Shown here: in pieces, positions 39,975 through 48,858 of the stretch
Layout of the letters: the number at the start of each line of letters is the position of its first letter
Position numbering within the stretch: the stretch's first letter is position 1
NCBI GenBank assembly: GCA_052034005.1
Contig: JBPOJB010000033.1
Coordinates: 26,472 to 90,471 of the forward strand
Direction of reading: 5' to 3'
From: JAAYDI01 sp052034005
Lineage (GTDB): Bacteria; Planctomycetota; Planctomycetia; Pirellulales; Pirellulaceae
Length of the DNA: 64,000 nt
The notes under the pieces: model-generated
What the model was told of the DNA's origin: nothing
Databases searched by the model: none
Seen by the model: the letters and a program-made list of their open reading frames with translations, nothing else
Translations under genes and position numbers: made by a program

Positions 39975-41489
39975 TCACGGGGTGCGGGCGGCTGCCACGG
40001 CCGCAGCGCGCTGATTGATCTCGTCGGTCAGCTTCGCGTTGTATTCGGCCAGCTGCTGGCTGAGGGCCAGGTTGGTTTGATAGAGCCGGCTGAGTTCCTC
40101 ATGCAGGGCCGTCTTCTGGGACTCGAGAGCCGCCACCAGCTCCGCCAGCTTGCTCCTGTCACGCTCGTAGCCCTGCTGGTCCTGCTGCAGCTTGCTGCGC
40201 TCCTCCTGCCGGTATGCGATCTGCTCCTGAGTCTTGACGATCGTCGACTTCAGCGCGTCCACATCGCGCTGTGCCCGGCGCGTGGCCTCGATACAGCGGC
40301 TGTAGCGCGCCAAGTTGTCGTGGAACGCCTCCTGGTAATCGCGCAACGATCGGATGAAGTACGGCCCCACTTCGCGGCACAACCCGCTGGAGATCAGGTC
40401 GTCCACCGCCCGCTTGTGTTCGGCCTGCGCGTAAAGGTACATTCCGACATCGCCCTTGCGCAGCTGAGCGTCTCCGCGGCGCAGCCGCGAGGCCTCCGCA
40501 TAGCCTTCCGGATCGAAGTAGGCGCCGCTCACGCCGGCGTCCGGGTTGTTGCTGTCCACACGCTCCTGGTGGTCCTTCAGGAACTCCAGCTTCACCCAGA
40601 TGTTCTCCGGCGACTGGTTCACGTCCTGCTCAGTGGCGGGACGGCCGTCCTTCAGATAGTCCGACACCAGTTCCGTGACGACGGGGCTGTCGGCGCTCTG
40701 GCCCGTGACGGTCGCGAAGATCACCCGAAGATGCTCCTCGTTCACCTCTCCGTAAACCGGCTGCGGCTGATCGTCCAGGATCTTGCCGACCGTGTCCCGG
40801 TCCGAGAAGACATGGTGCGAATCGATCGGCATCATTTCGTACAGTGTCCAGCGCACCGGTTGGATGGGCGGCGCCGCGATCAACTGCCGCTGCTGCCCGT
40901 CCAGGGCGACAGTCTCCTGCAGCGTCACCACGGTCGGCTGCGCATCGATGACCTGGAACTCGCCCAGGTACGCGATCGGCATCTGGTTGCCATCTTCGAG
41001 GAACGCATAGAGCACCATGTCCGGGGCGATGCCGTTGGGTTGAGCCGTGTTCGGATCGCCCGGCTCCCCCGTCTCGGTCGGCGGTACCGTGGAGACCTGA
41101 ATGGCGTTGTTGGCCGGCACGCCGGGCGTGCATCGCCGCCACACGCGCCCGCGATCCAAGAGCACCCGGTTCAGGCGGTGTTGCAACTCGTCCACCGACT
41201 GCACTTCATCCACCGCCGGCGTCGGTGAGGCAACCAGCATCGGATCACCATGCTCCAGGACAATCCCTTCATGCGTGGCGTCCGCCAACTTCTTCGACAC
41301 GTCGGCATGGGTCTTCCGCCAGTAATTGTGCGTCTTGAGCGACAGCGAGCCGACAACCACCAGCCCAACGGCCGCCAGAAACGTCAGGCACATCGCCACG
41401 ATGTGCCATGCCCGCCAGGTCGACGCCGACAGGACGATCATCACAATGAACAGGATGATGAAGAAGATGCCGATGAGCAGCGGAATCAT
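39975..41489 (-). CDS. Membrane protein with C-terminal coiled coil, function unknown
   Basis: A 504-residue protein. Two N-terminal membrane helices (about 3-21 and 28-50), a large extracytoplasmic region without a recognised fold (about 60-370) and a coiled coil (about 385-500) rich in Gln/Glu/Arg. The order of parts differs from that of the protein at 171, though both combine a membrane anchor and a long coil. It is monocistronic as far as can be seen, with 268 bases of non-coding DNA between its start and the next, divergent gene. Function not known. Confidence 0.8.
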   Translation of the reverse strand: MIPLLIGIFFIILFIVMIVLSASTWRAWHIVAMCLTFLAAVGLVVVGSLSLKTHNYWRKTHADVSKKLADATHEGIVLEHGDPMLVASPTPAVDEVQSVDELQHRLNRVLLDRGRVWRRCTPGVPANNAIQVSTVPPTETGEPGDPNTAQPNGIAPDMVLYAFLEDGNQMPIAYLGEFQVIDAQPTVVTLQETVALDGQQRQLIAAPPIQPVRWTLYEMMPIDSHHVFSDRDTVGKILDDQPQPVYGEVNEEHLRVIFATVTGQSADSPVVTELVSDYLKDGRPATEQDVNQSPENIWVKLEFLKDHQERVDSNNPDAGVSGAYFDPEGYAEASRLRRGDAQLRKGDVGMYLYAQAEHKRAVDDLISSGLCREVGPYFIRSLRDYQEAFHDNLARYSRCIEATRRAQRDVDALKSTIVKTQEQIAYRQEERSKLQQDQQGYERDRSKLAELVAALESQKTALHEELSRLYQTNLALSQQLAEYNAKLTDEINQRAAAVAAARTP

Positions 41490-41757
41490 GCGCGTAATGC
41501 CATCATAGAATGGAGGGCCAATCGATAGAGCCTCATGGCTCGATGATAAGCTGGGTGATATGGGATGTCAAGCGAGAGACGGGCGCCGTTATCGGTCGTA
41601 AGTTGCCCCGCTATCAGGGTTTGTGGAATACGACCCGGCATCCTCGTTACGACCCGATTAATCACATCCTGCCGGGGCTCGACGCTGGTCGTCGGTCTAT
41701 GCGATGATGGGCCACTGGAATCGAGCGGATCTTTCCCTTCTTTCAGGAGCCACTGTG

Positions 41758-43791
41758 ATGAGCACCCGTGTGATCCGAAAGACCGGATTATGCTGGCTCT
41801 GTTGTCTGGTCGGCCTGATGGTGGCACCCTCGCGAGGGTTGCCGGCCGAGACCTACACCTACGTCGATCTGGTCCACCGGTTGCTGGACCTGGAGCACTT
41901 GGCGGTGCTGCCGGCCGAGGGGGAGACCTGTCGGCAGTGGTCCAGTTACGATCGTGCCAGCCGCTACGATTCGGCAACAGGCAAGTACGTCCATTGGGAC
42001 GCCAACGGTGATGGCGACCAGTACATTCGCCAGGAGGGCGATGTCTACGTGTTTGCCGAGATGGAGGGCCCGGGCTGCATCTGGCGGATCTGGTCGGCCC
42101 TTGCTCAGCAAGGGCATGTGAAGATCTACCTGGACGGTCAGGAGCAGCCGGTGGTGGACCTGCCGTTCTGTGATTACTTCACGGGCAAGGTGCCCCCTTT
42201 TGCCTACCCGGCGCTGTCTTACCAGCTGACGGACGAAGGGAGCCATGGGCACAACCTGTACATCCCGATCCCGTACCAGAAATCGTGCCGGATCGTGGGC
42301 GAGAAGGGTTGGGGCGCTTACTATCACTTCGTGTACTCGACGTTCGCCCCGGGGACGAAGGTGCCGACGTTCAGTTCCCATCTGTCGCCGCCGGAGCTTG
42401 AGGCGTTGGAGCGCGTGAACCGGTTTCTGGCCGAGCGATTAGGCGAGGACCCGGCCGGAACGCGCGCGGGCGAGCAGACGATCGCGGACAGGGTCACGGT
42501 GACGGCCGGCAGCAGTGCGCAGCTGCAGATCACCGGATCCCGGGCCATCACCGCGATCCGTGGTACCGTTGAGTGTGGGGACCGTGAGGACGAGATGGCT
42601 GCTTTGCGGGAACTGGTCCTGTCGATCCAGTTCGATCGCGAGTCCGCGCCTTCGGTGTGGACTCCGCTGGGCGATTTCTTCGGCACTGCGCCGGGCAAGA
42701 ACCTCTATCGCAGCCTGCTCACCGGGATGACGGCCGAGGGGGCCTACGCCTACTGGTACATGCCGTTCGCGCAGCAAGCGACCATTCGCGTGGAGAACGA
42801 CGGCACTCGAGACCGGACGATCCAGTTCGAGGTGGTGCACGCGCCGTTGTCGAGACCGTTTGACGGTCTAGGTCATTTCCACGCGAAGTGGCACCGCGAC
42901 TTGACGCCGGTGCCCGAGGACCGGTTCCCCGACTGGCGGATGCTGGAAACGGCCGGGCGGGGCCGGTTCTGCGGCGTGATGCTCCATGTCTGGAACCCGC
43001 GCGGCGGCTGGTGGGGCGAGGGGGATGAGAAGTTCTTCGTGGACGGTGAGAAATTCCCGTCCACGATCGGTACGGGATCGGAGGACTACTTCGGCTATGC
43101 GTGGTGTGATCCGGCCCGGTTCGAACACGCCTACCACTGCCAGACGATGACGCAGAACAACCGCGGCCACCAGTCGGTTTTGCGTTGGCACGTCGCGGAC
43201 AACATCCCGCTCCACACGTCGTTCGAGGCGTGCATCGAGAAGTACTACCCGAACAGCGGCGGGACGCTCTACGCCTGTCTGCCCTGCTTCTACCTGGCGC
43301 CCGGCCAGCAGGACCCGATCGAGCCGGTGCCGGTCGAGCAGCGGCACGGATACTACGTCAAGCTGCCCGCCGGTGGCGGGGGGTTCCAGGTGCTGGGCGA
43401 TCCGCCGGGCAACGTCGAGGACCAGGTCATGACCGCCTGGTCCGGGAAATGGAAGGATGACAGCCAGCTCTGGTGGACCGGCGCCCAGCCGGGCGACAAG
43501 TTGGACATCCGGCTGCAGGTGGCGCAAGAGGGCACGTACGATGTGGAAGTCTGCCTCACCAAGGCCGTGGACTATGGCATCGTGCAGTTCTGGATCGACG
43601 GCCGGAAGGCCGGATCGCCCATTGATCTCTACCATGACGGCGTGATCCCGTCGGGCCCCCTGCCCATCGGGACTCACCGGCTCACCGCCGGCGATCACAA
43701 GCTGACCGTGGAGATCGTGGGCGCCAATCCGCAGGCCGTCAAGGCTTACATGTTCGGACTGGACGAAGTATTGCTCCATCGGAAGCCCTGA
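41758..43791 (+). CDS. DUF2961/GH172 family glycoside hydrolase, secreted (second copy)
   Basis: A 677-residue protein with a signal peptide (Cys-rich hydrophobic core, cleavage near SRGLPAE) and a DUF2961/GH172 core. WWGEGDEKFFVDGEKFP and then GTGSEDYFGYAW carry Glu421 and Glu442, 21 residues apart as in the copy at 15578. It is longer than that copy, mainly by an insertion around residues 195-300 between two halves of the beta-sandwich, and it has a C-terminal beta domain. CAGGAGCC lies before ATG 41758. Substrate unknown. The next gene starts two bases after its stop. Confidence 0.85.
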   Translation: MSTRVIRKTGLCWLCCLVGLMVAPSRGLPAETYTYVDLVHRLLDLEHLAVLPAEGETCRQWSSYDRASRYDSATGKYVHWDANGDGDQYIRQEGDVYVFAEMEGPGCIWRIWSALAQQGHVKIYLDGQEQPVVDLPFCDYFTGKVPPFAYPALSYQLTDEGSHGHNLYIPIPYQKSCRIVGEKGWGAYYHFVYSTFAPGTKVPTFSSHLSPPELEALERVNRFLAERLGEDPAGTRAGEQTIADRVTVTAGSSAQLQITGSRAITAIRGTVECGDREDEMAALRELVLSIQFDRESAPSVWTPLGDFFGTAPGKNLYRSLLTGMTAEGAYAYWYMPFAQQATIRVENDGTRDRTIQFEVVHAPLSRPFDGLGHFHAKWHRDLTPVPEDRFPDWRMLETAGRGRFCGVMLHVWNPRGGWWGEGDEKFFVDGEKFPSTIGTGSEDYFGYAWCDPARFEHAYHCQTMTQNNRGHQSVLRWHVADNIPLHTSFEACIEKYYPNSGGTLYACLPCFYLAPGQQDPIEPVPVEQRHGYYVKLPAGGGGFQVLGDPPGNVEDQVMTAWSGKWKDDSQLWWTGAQPGDKLDIRLQVAQEGTYDVEVCLTKAVDYGIVQFWIDGRKAGSPIDLYHDGVIPSGPLPIGTHRLTAGDHKLTVEIVGANPQAVKAYMFGLDEVLLHRKP

Positions 43792-43793
43792 TC

Positions 43794-45161
43794 GTGACCT
43801 CCAGCGGGCCCGACACGACCGGCGAGTCACTGGATGCCGCGGCGCGGCATTTCGTGCTGTGGTGCTTGGAAGCCTTGGGGTTGTCTCCGGCCATCGACGG
43901 GCCGGACCTCTACCGGCTGGAGGTTGGCGGCGGTCCAGCATCCGCCGGCGCGCCGGTCGCGGCGGTTCCGCATCCTTACGCGGACCTCGCCGGGCGGCGG
44001 TTCGCCTTCCGGCCGGTGGAGGATCCGGCTTGGGCGGGTGTCACGCCCATCGAGCACTGGACGCTCCGGTCTCCGCTGATGGGCTGGTTGTTGAACGAGC
44101 TGCGCAACGTCGCCTGGCCGCTGCAGGCCGCCGCCGCACGGCAGCCGGCCAGTGTCCACGAGCTGACGGCGTCGTTGTTCGCCCAGTACAGCGTCGAGGG
44201 CGGGCGCGTCCATCTCTCGGGCTGCAGCCTGGAGGACCGGCCCTTTCTGCGCCTGACATTCCTGGCCACGCGCCCCGCGGAGGGTGAGCCCCAGTTGGTG
44301 CACTGTTTCGGGACGGGTGACGGGACCTTGCTGGACGAGCGCCTGGTCCGGGACTTGGAGTTGGACCAGCTGGTGCCGGCGTCCGGACCCACACCCCGCC
44401 TGGACCGCGACGTCCTGCGTCGATGGGCGGATGCGACGGAGCGGCGGTTCGTGTCACAGGTGGCGGCCGACCGGTGGTCGTTGGTGGCCGCGACGCTGGT
44501 GTGGTGCAAACATGCCGAGGGCCGGCTGTCTTTTTCGATCGGGGCCAGGTCGGTGGAGGTCGCGTTTGCCGGATGGGGCCGGTTGCTGGCCGACCGCCGC
44601 GTCCTGCCGCCTCCCTACGAGTGTCCGCTCTGCGGCCGAGATTCGTATCGACTGGCTGCCACGGATGACGGGCGGATCACCGTTGCCGAACGGATCGCCA
44701 CGTGCGAGCAGTCGGCGCGCCGGGTGTTGGTGGACGAGCTGGAACGGTGCGCCGAGACGGGTCGCCGCGTCCTGCCTGAATACCTCCGGAGCTGCCCGGT
44801 CACGGGCAAACGGGTGCTCGCGTCGGAACTCAAGCCCTGTTCCATGTGTCGGCAGCGCGTCTGCGGCGGCGCGCTCGAAGGCGGCCATTGCCCGGCGTGC
44901 CGTCACCTGTCGCCCGTCTCGAAGAGCGACCCGCGCATGGCGCGGATTCTGGACGCCTATCCCCGGCTCGACCGGTGGCGCAACTGGCGGGTTGCCGAGA
45001 CGCGCAGCGTGCAGGTGCTCACAGGCGCGTCCGCGCTGCGGCGGCTGCTGGTGGTGCTCGACAAGCAGACGTTGGATGTCCTGCACGTGGCGGTCAGCGC
45101 CCGGCTGTCGACCCGCTGGACGCCGGCCACCGCGATCCAGCACGCCCAGTGGGTGGGCTGA
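43794..45161 (+). CDS. Protein with exact 15-residue Cys repeats, function unknown
   Basis: A 455-residue cytoplasmic-looking protein. Residues 1-265 match no fold that I know. A CPLC knuckle is at 277-280. Then Cys304, 319, 334 and 349 fall exactly 15 residues apart in units of the form C-x4-(A/G)-(R/K)-R-V-L (RRVLVDEL, RRVLPEYL, KRVLASEL), followed by CSMC, C and CPAC knuckles up to 369. This suggests a string of zinc-binding turns. A conserved-looking C-terminal domain follows (about 385-455). The GTG start lies two bases after the GH172 stop, so it is cotranscribed with it. Confidence 0.75.
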   Translation: MTSSGPDTTGESLDAAARHFVLWCLEALGLSPAIDGPDLYRLEVGGGPASAGAPVAAVPHPYADLAGRRFAFRPVEDPAWAGVTPIEHWTLRSPLMGWLLNELRNVAWPLQAAAARQPASVHELTASLFAQYSVEGGRVHLSGCSLEDRPFLRLTFLATRPAEGEPQLVHCFGTGDGTLLDERLVRDLELDQLVPASGPTPRLDRDVLRRWADATERRFVSQVAADRWSLVAATLVWCKHAEGRLSFSIGARSVEVAFAGWGRLLADRRVLPPPYECPLCGRDSYRLAATDDGRITVAERIATCEQSARRVLVDELERCAETGRRVLPEYLRSCPVTGKRVLASELKPCSMCRQRVCGGALEGGHCPACRHLSPVSKSDPRMARILDAYPRLDRWRNWRVAETRSVQVLTGASALRRLLVVLDKQTLDVLHVAVSARLSTRWTPATAIQHAQWVG

Positions 45162-45179
45162 CTGAGCTGTCGAGTGTTG

Positions 45180-45767
45180 TCACTTTCGCGTCGGGGCCTG
45201 CCGCCGACGCGCCTTGCCGGGCGGTGCCGTCCGCCGCGCGGCGCGTGGGCCGACCACCACCGCACAGGCGGTCAAGCAGGCGCCGACCGCGGCCGTGGCC
45301 AGGGCGATGTAGACGTTCTTTTTCCATTCCGCCGACACGAGTCGACCCCGGATGAACCCTGGGGGACGGTACGGGCCGATCTCCTGCGTGCGGACCAGCT
45401 GCCACAGCTCCCAGGTCTGTTCGAGGCTCATGTTGTCGATGTCCCGGGTGACCTGCTCAATGTTGTCCCAGGGTACTTCTTCCGTAATGAGCTGCGCGCG
45501 CCAGAGCTGATAATACACGGCGATTCCCACACCACCCACGCCCAGCAACAATCCGGCGGCGAAGAGCAGTCGCCAGGCGACCGGCCAGCCTCCGCCGTGC
45601 GCTGCGGGTGTCGGCTGCGGCTGGGTTGGAACCGGCGTCAGCTGGCGGATCAGGCGCAGGGTCGGCACATCGAGCAGCCGGCCGCAATCGCACTGCACGC
45701 GACCGCCCGCCTGCGAGTATTCGATGGCAACCGATTTTCCACACGAGCAGGGGAGCAGGTATTTCAT
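45180..45767 (-). CDS. Small zinc-finger membrane protein, function unknown
   Basis: A 195-residue protein. The N-terminus has CSCGKS and CDCGR about 19 residues apart, a short zinc-ribbon-like unit, followed by a Pro-rich linker. Two membrane helices (about 65-87 and 148-170) enclose an acidic and aromatic loop. The C-terminus is very basic. ATG 45767 is chosen because the Cys motif follows at once; an earlier in-frame start adds a segment of no obvious quality. Convergent with the Cys-repeat gene. Confidence 0.65.
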   Translation of the reverse strand: MKYLLPCSCGKSVAIEYSQAGGRVQCDCGRLLDVPTLRLIRQLTPVPTQPQPTPAAHGGGWPVAWRLLFAAGLLLGVGGVGIAVYYQLWRAQLITEEVPWDNIEQVTRDIDNMSLEQTWELWQLVRTQEIGPYRPPGFIRGRLVSAEWKKNVYIALATAAVGACLTACAVVVGPRAARRTAPPGKARRRQAPTRK

Positions 45768-45840
45768 GGCACGGGCAGCCCGGGCAAACGGGACAATATC
45801 AATCTCAGGTGGCGACAACAGGTCGGCGCACCACGGCAAT

Positions 45841-46641
45841 TCAATCCATCCTGGGCAATTCTCCGTCGTCGGCCCACCAGGGGAGGCTCAATCCGCCATC
45901 GACCAACAGGGTGGCGCCGGTGGTGTACTCATTGCGCGGGTCGCACAGAAACATGATCGACTGGGCGATCTCCTCGGCGGTGCCGAGTCGGCCGAGGGGG
46001 ATCCGATGCGCGGCGCGCGCCAGAGCTTCTTCCGTGGCATACTTGCGCTCGCCCGGCGTGTCGATCCACCCGGGCTGGATGACATTGACGCGCACCTGGT
46101 GGCTGGCCAGTTCCAGCGCAGCGGTGCGCGCCATCGCTTCCAACGCCGCTTTGGCCATGTTGAAGGCCATCGCGCCGCCGACCGGGATGGTGGCATGCGG
46201 GGAGCTGACCAGTACGATCGAGCCACGGTGCTCCTGACGGATCATCTCCTGGGCCGCCGCGCGGGTCAGGTAGAATGCACCCCACATGGTCACCTCGATC
46301 GTCCGGCGGAAGCCCGCCATGTCCGCGTCGACAAACGGTTCCCGGTCGCTGTAAGCGGCGTTGCCGATGGCGATGTCCAGTTTGCCGAAGTGTCGCACCA
46401 CCTCCGCCACCATCTGCTCGACCGCCTGCTGATCCGCAACATCCGCCTGGATCTTGATCGCGCGCGAGCCGCTGTCGCGCACCGCCTGCAGGACCTGATC
46501 CGCCTCGTCGGGGTGCGTCCGGTAATTGACCGCGACCTGAGCGCCGGCGCGGGCCAGGGCGATGCATGTCGCGCGGCCGATCCCCAGGCTCCCACCGGTC
46601 ACCAAGGCCACGCTGCCCTTCAAGTCCACGTCCACCAACAT
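45841..46641 (-). CDS. Short-chain dehydrogenase family protein with Phe in place of catalytic Tyr
   Basis: A 266-residue classical SDR: cofactor loop TGGSLGIG (15-22), GNAA at 93-96, Ser146/Ser147 in VLVSSPH and Lys164. The residue four before the Lys, normally the catalytic Tyr, is Phe160 (AFNMAK, codon TTC). The PGWIDTPGER and GATLLVDGG motifs are normal. It may have altered chemistry or bind cofactor without catalysis. Start ATG 46641. Divergent from the sigma-factor gene across a 538-base gap. Confidence 0.85.
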   Translation of the reverse strand: MLVDVDLKGSVALVTGGSLGIGRATCIALARAGAQVAVNYRTHPDEADQVLQAVRDSGSRAIKIQADVADQQAVEQMVAEVVRHFGKLDIAIGNAAYSDREPFVDADMAGFRRTIEVTMWGAFYLTRAAAQEMIRQEHRGSIVLVSSPHATIPVGGAMAFNMAKAALEAMARTAALELASHQVRVNVIQPGWIDTPGERKYATEEALARAAHRIPLGRLGTAEEIAQSIMFLCDPRNEYTTGATLLVDGGLSLPWWADDGELPRMD

Positions 46642-47179
46642 GACTCGCCTGTCTCGAACTGAGTGCTGACCGCCGTCAATCTCAACCTAGACGCCACGCT
46701 CGCCCGCCAGTTGTCGTATGCTACTCGCTCCCCCGAACAACGACAAGCTGCGCGCCTCGCCGGACCGATGCCGATCCGCTCTGGCGGGTGATCCGGTCCG
46801 ACGCGCGATGGCGGCCGGCCGAGCCGGAAATCGAGGGGGCGCCGCGCCTGGACGAATGGCCCGGCACCGTTAGAATTGGGGCATCTGACCTGCCCAGCCG
46901 ACCTGCCGTGGACAGGCCAGGAAATCCTTGCTTTCGGCGTGTGGTCATGGTACGCTCCGACTTGGCAAGATGAGCGGCCTGGGGTGGCAATCATTGGTAA
47001 CCTTCCGCATCGTCCAGGCGTAATTTCTTGCCAAATGTTCAGGTCTCGGAGACAGCCGAGCAGTGGGTGGTAGAATTGCGTGATCCACGGTTGGCCATTG
47101 CGACGGAGTGACTTCTTCCCGGCGAGCTTCCGTGCCCGTGGTTTTCTCAACTTGTTGGACTTAGTGTAGGAGTACTGAG
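46642..47179. other. 538-base intergenic region with a nested inverted repeat
   Basis: No convincing gene. At 46962-47034 TTGGCAAGA pairs with TCTTGCCAA, and inside it GCCTGG (46977-46982) pairs with CCAGGC (47014-47019), giving a 73-base two-helix element. It ends about 145 bases before the sigma-factor start, so it may be a structured leader. The region should also hold the divergent promoters of the SDR and the sigma gene; I cannot place them with confidence. Confidence 0.45.
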
Positions 47180-48748
47180 TTGTACGACACCCTCCTGGAT
47201 GAATTCGAGGACGATGCAGCACGAACTCCGGATGATGAAGAGACTTACGAGAGACTGTCGGACGACCAGGATGCTTCCGAGGATGATGAATGCGACCTTG
47301 ATGATTCGGGATCCCAGGATGACGACCCCGACTTGCGCGGAGCGGACGATGATCTCTTGGGATCGGAGGAAAGCGAATCGTGGTCGGACGACCCGGTCCG
47401 CATGTACCTGACGCAGATGGGCGAGATCCCGCTGTTGACGCGCCAAGAAGAGATCCGTCTGGCCAAGAAGATCGAGGTCACCCGTCGTCGGTTCCGCACG
47501 CGGCTGCTCGAATGCGACTACGTGATCCAGGCCGCGCAGAAGGTCCTCAAGCGGGTACATCGTGGCGAGCTGCCGTTTGACCGGACCGTGCAGGTTTCAG
47601 TGACCGATCGCCTGGAGAAGGCGCAGATCCTGGGCCGGCTCCCGCACAACTTGTGCACGCTGGAAGTGCTGCTGCGGCGGAACCGGCGTGACTATCGCGT
47701 GGCGTTGAGCAGGGGGCAGGCGAAGTCTCAGCGGCGGGTGGCGTGGCGACGGCTGGGACAGCGGCGGCGGCGGGCGGTGCGCCTGGTGGAGGAGTTGGGC
47801 CTGCGGACGCAGCGGATCGAGCCCATGATCCGGACGCTCGACGAGTTCAGCCGCCGTGTGGACCGGTTGAAAGCGCAACTGGACGAATGCAAGCGGAACC
47901 GGGTGTCCCAGGCGGAACGCGCGCCGCTGGTGGCTGAAATCCGCAGCATCCTGCTGGCGACCCAGGAGACGCCGACCAGCCTGCGCAACCGGGTGCGGTT
48001 CCTGAAGATGGTCTATGCCGAGTACCAGCAGGCCAAGCAGGAGCTGTCGGAAGGCAACCTGCGGCTGGTCGTGTCGATCGCCAAGAAATACCGCAATCGG
48101 GGACTGAGCTTCCTGGACCTGATCCAGGAGGGCAACGCGGGCCTGATGCGGGCCGTCGACAAATTCGAGTATCGGCGCGGGTTCAAATTCTGTACCTATG
48201 CGACCTGGTGGATTCGGCAGGCGATCACCCGGGCGGTGGCGGACCAGAGCCGCACGATCCGCATTCCGGTGCACATGGTGGAGACCATGTCGCGCGTCCG
48301 GAACGTCTCGCGCCATCTGCTGCAGGAACTGGGACGCGAGCCGACCCTGGAGGAGACGGCGCGCAAGGCGCTCACGTCCGTCGATGAAGCCCGACGCGTG
48401 CTGGCGATGAGCCGTTATCCGATCAGCCTGGACCGGCCGGTGGGCAACAGCGAGGACAGCCATTTCGGTGATCTGCTGCCCGACGGCGCGGCGGAGAGCC
48501 CGGCGACCGGCGCCTCCCAGGAGATGCTCCGCGGCTGCATCAACAAGGTGCTCAAGACGCTGAGCTATCGCGAGCGGGAGATCATCAAGCTCCGTTACGG
48601 GCTGGGCGACGGCTACAGCTACACCCTGGAGGAGGTCGGGCACATCTTCAAAGTGACCCGCGAACGCATCCGGCAGATTGAGGCCAAGGCCGTCCGGAAA
48701 CTCCAACAGCCCAGCCGGAGCCAGGAGCTGGTCGGGTTCCTCGACTGA
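47180..48748 (+). CDS. rpoD: Principal RNA polymerase sigma factor (sigma70)
   Basis: A 522-residue primary sigma factor. An acidic low-complexity N-terminus (about 1-70), region 1.2 (DPVRMYLTQMGEIPLLT), a long Arg-rich non-conserved insert (about 110-275), region 2 with NLRLVVSIAKKY, FLDLIQEGN and YATWWIRQAI, region 3 (about 365-430) and region 4 with YTLEEVGHIFKVTRERIRQIE. It directs RNA polymerase to housekeeping promoters. The start is TTG at 47180 with TGTAGGAG eight bases upstream. A stationary-phase paralogue cannot be fully excluded, but region 1.2 and the insert favour the primary factor. Confidence 0.9.
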   Translation: MYDTLLDEFEDDAARTPDDEETYERLSDDQDASEDDECDLDDSGSQDDDPDLRGADDDLLGSEESESWSDDPVRMYLTQMGEIPLLTRQEEIRLAKKIEVTRRRFRTRLLECDYVIQAAQKVLKRVHRGELPFDRTVQVSVTDRLEKAQILGRLPHNLCTLEVLLRRNRRDYRVALSRGQAKSQRRVAWRRLGQRRRRAVRLVEELGLRTQRIEPMIRTLDEFSRRVDRLKAQLDECKRNRVSQAERAPLVAEIRSILLATQETPTSLRNRVRFLKMVYAEYQQAKQELSEGNLRLVVSIAKKYRNRGLSFLDLIQEGNAGLMRAVDKFEYRRGFKFCTYATWWIRQAITRAVADQSRTIRIPVHMVETMSRVRNVSRHLLQELGREPTLEETARKALTSVDEARRVLAMSRYPISLDRPVGNSEDSHFGDLLPDGAAESPATGASQEMLRGCINKVLKTLSYREREIIKLRYGLGDGYSYTLEEVGHIFKVTRERIRQIEAKAVRKLQQPSRSQELVGFLD

Positions 48749-48858
48749 GCGCCGGGCGGCGCGCGCACGCGCCTGAGATAACCGAGGGGGACCCTGGGAG
48801 CCCGACCTCCCAGGGTCTCTGTCCAAACGAACCTGTCGTCTGGAGCGGTCGATCGGTC

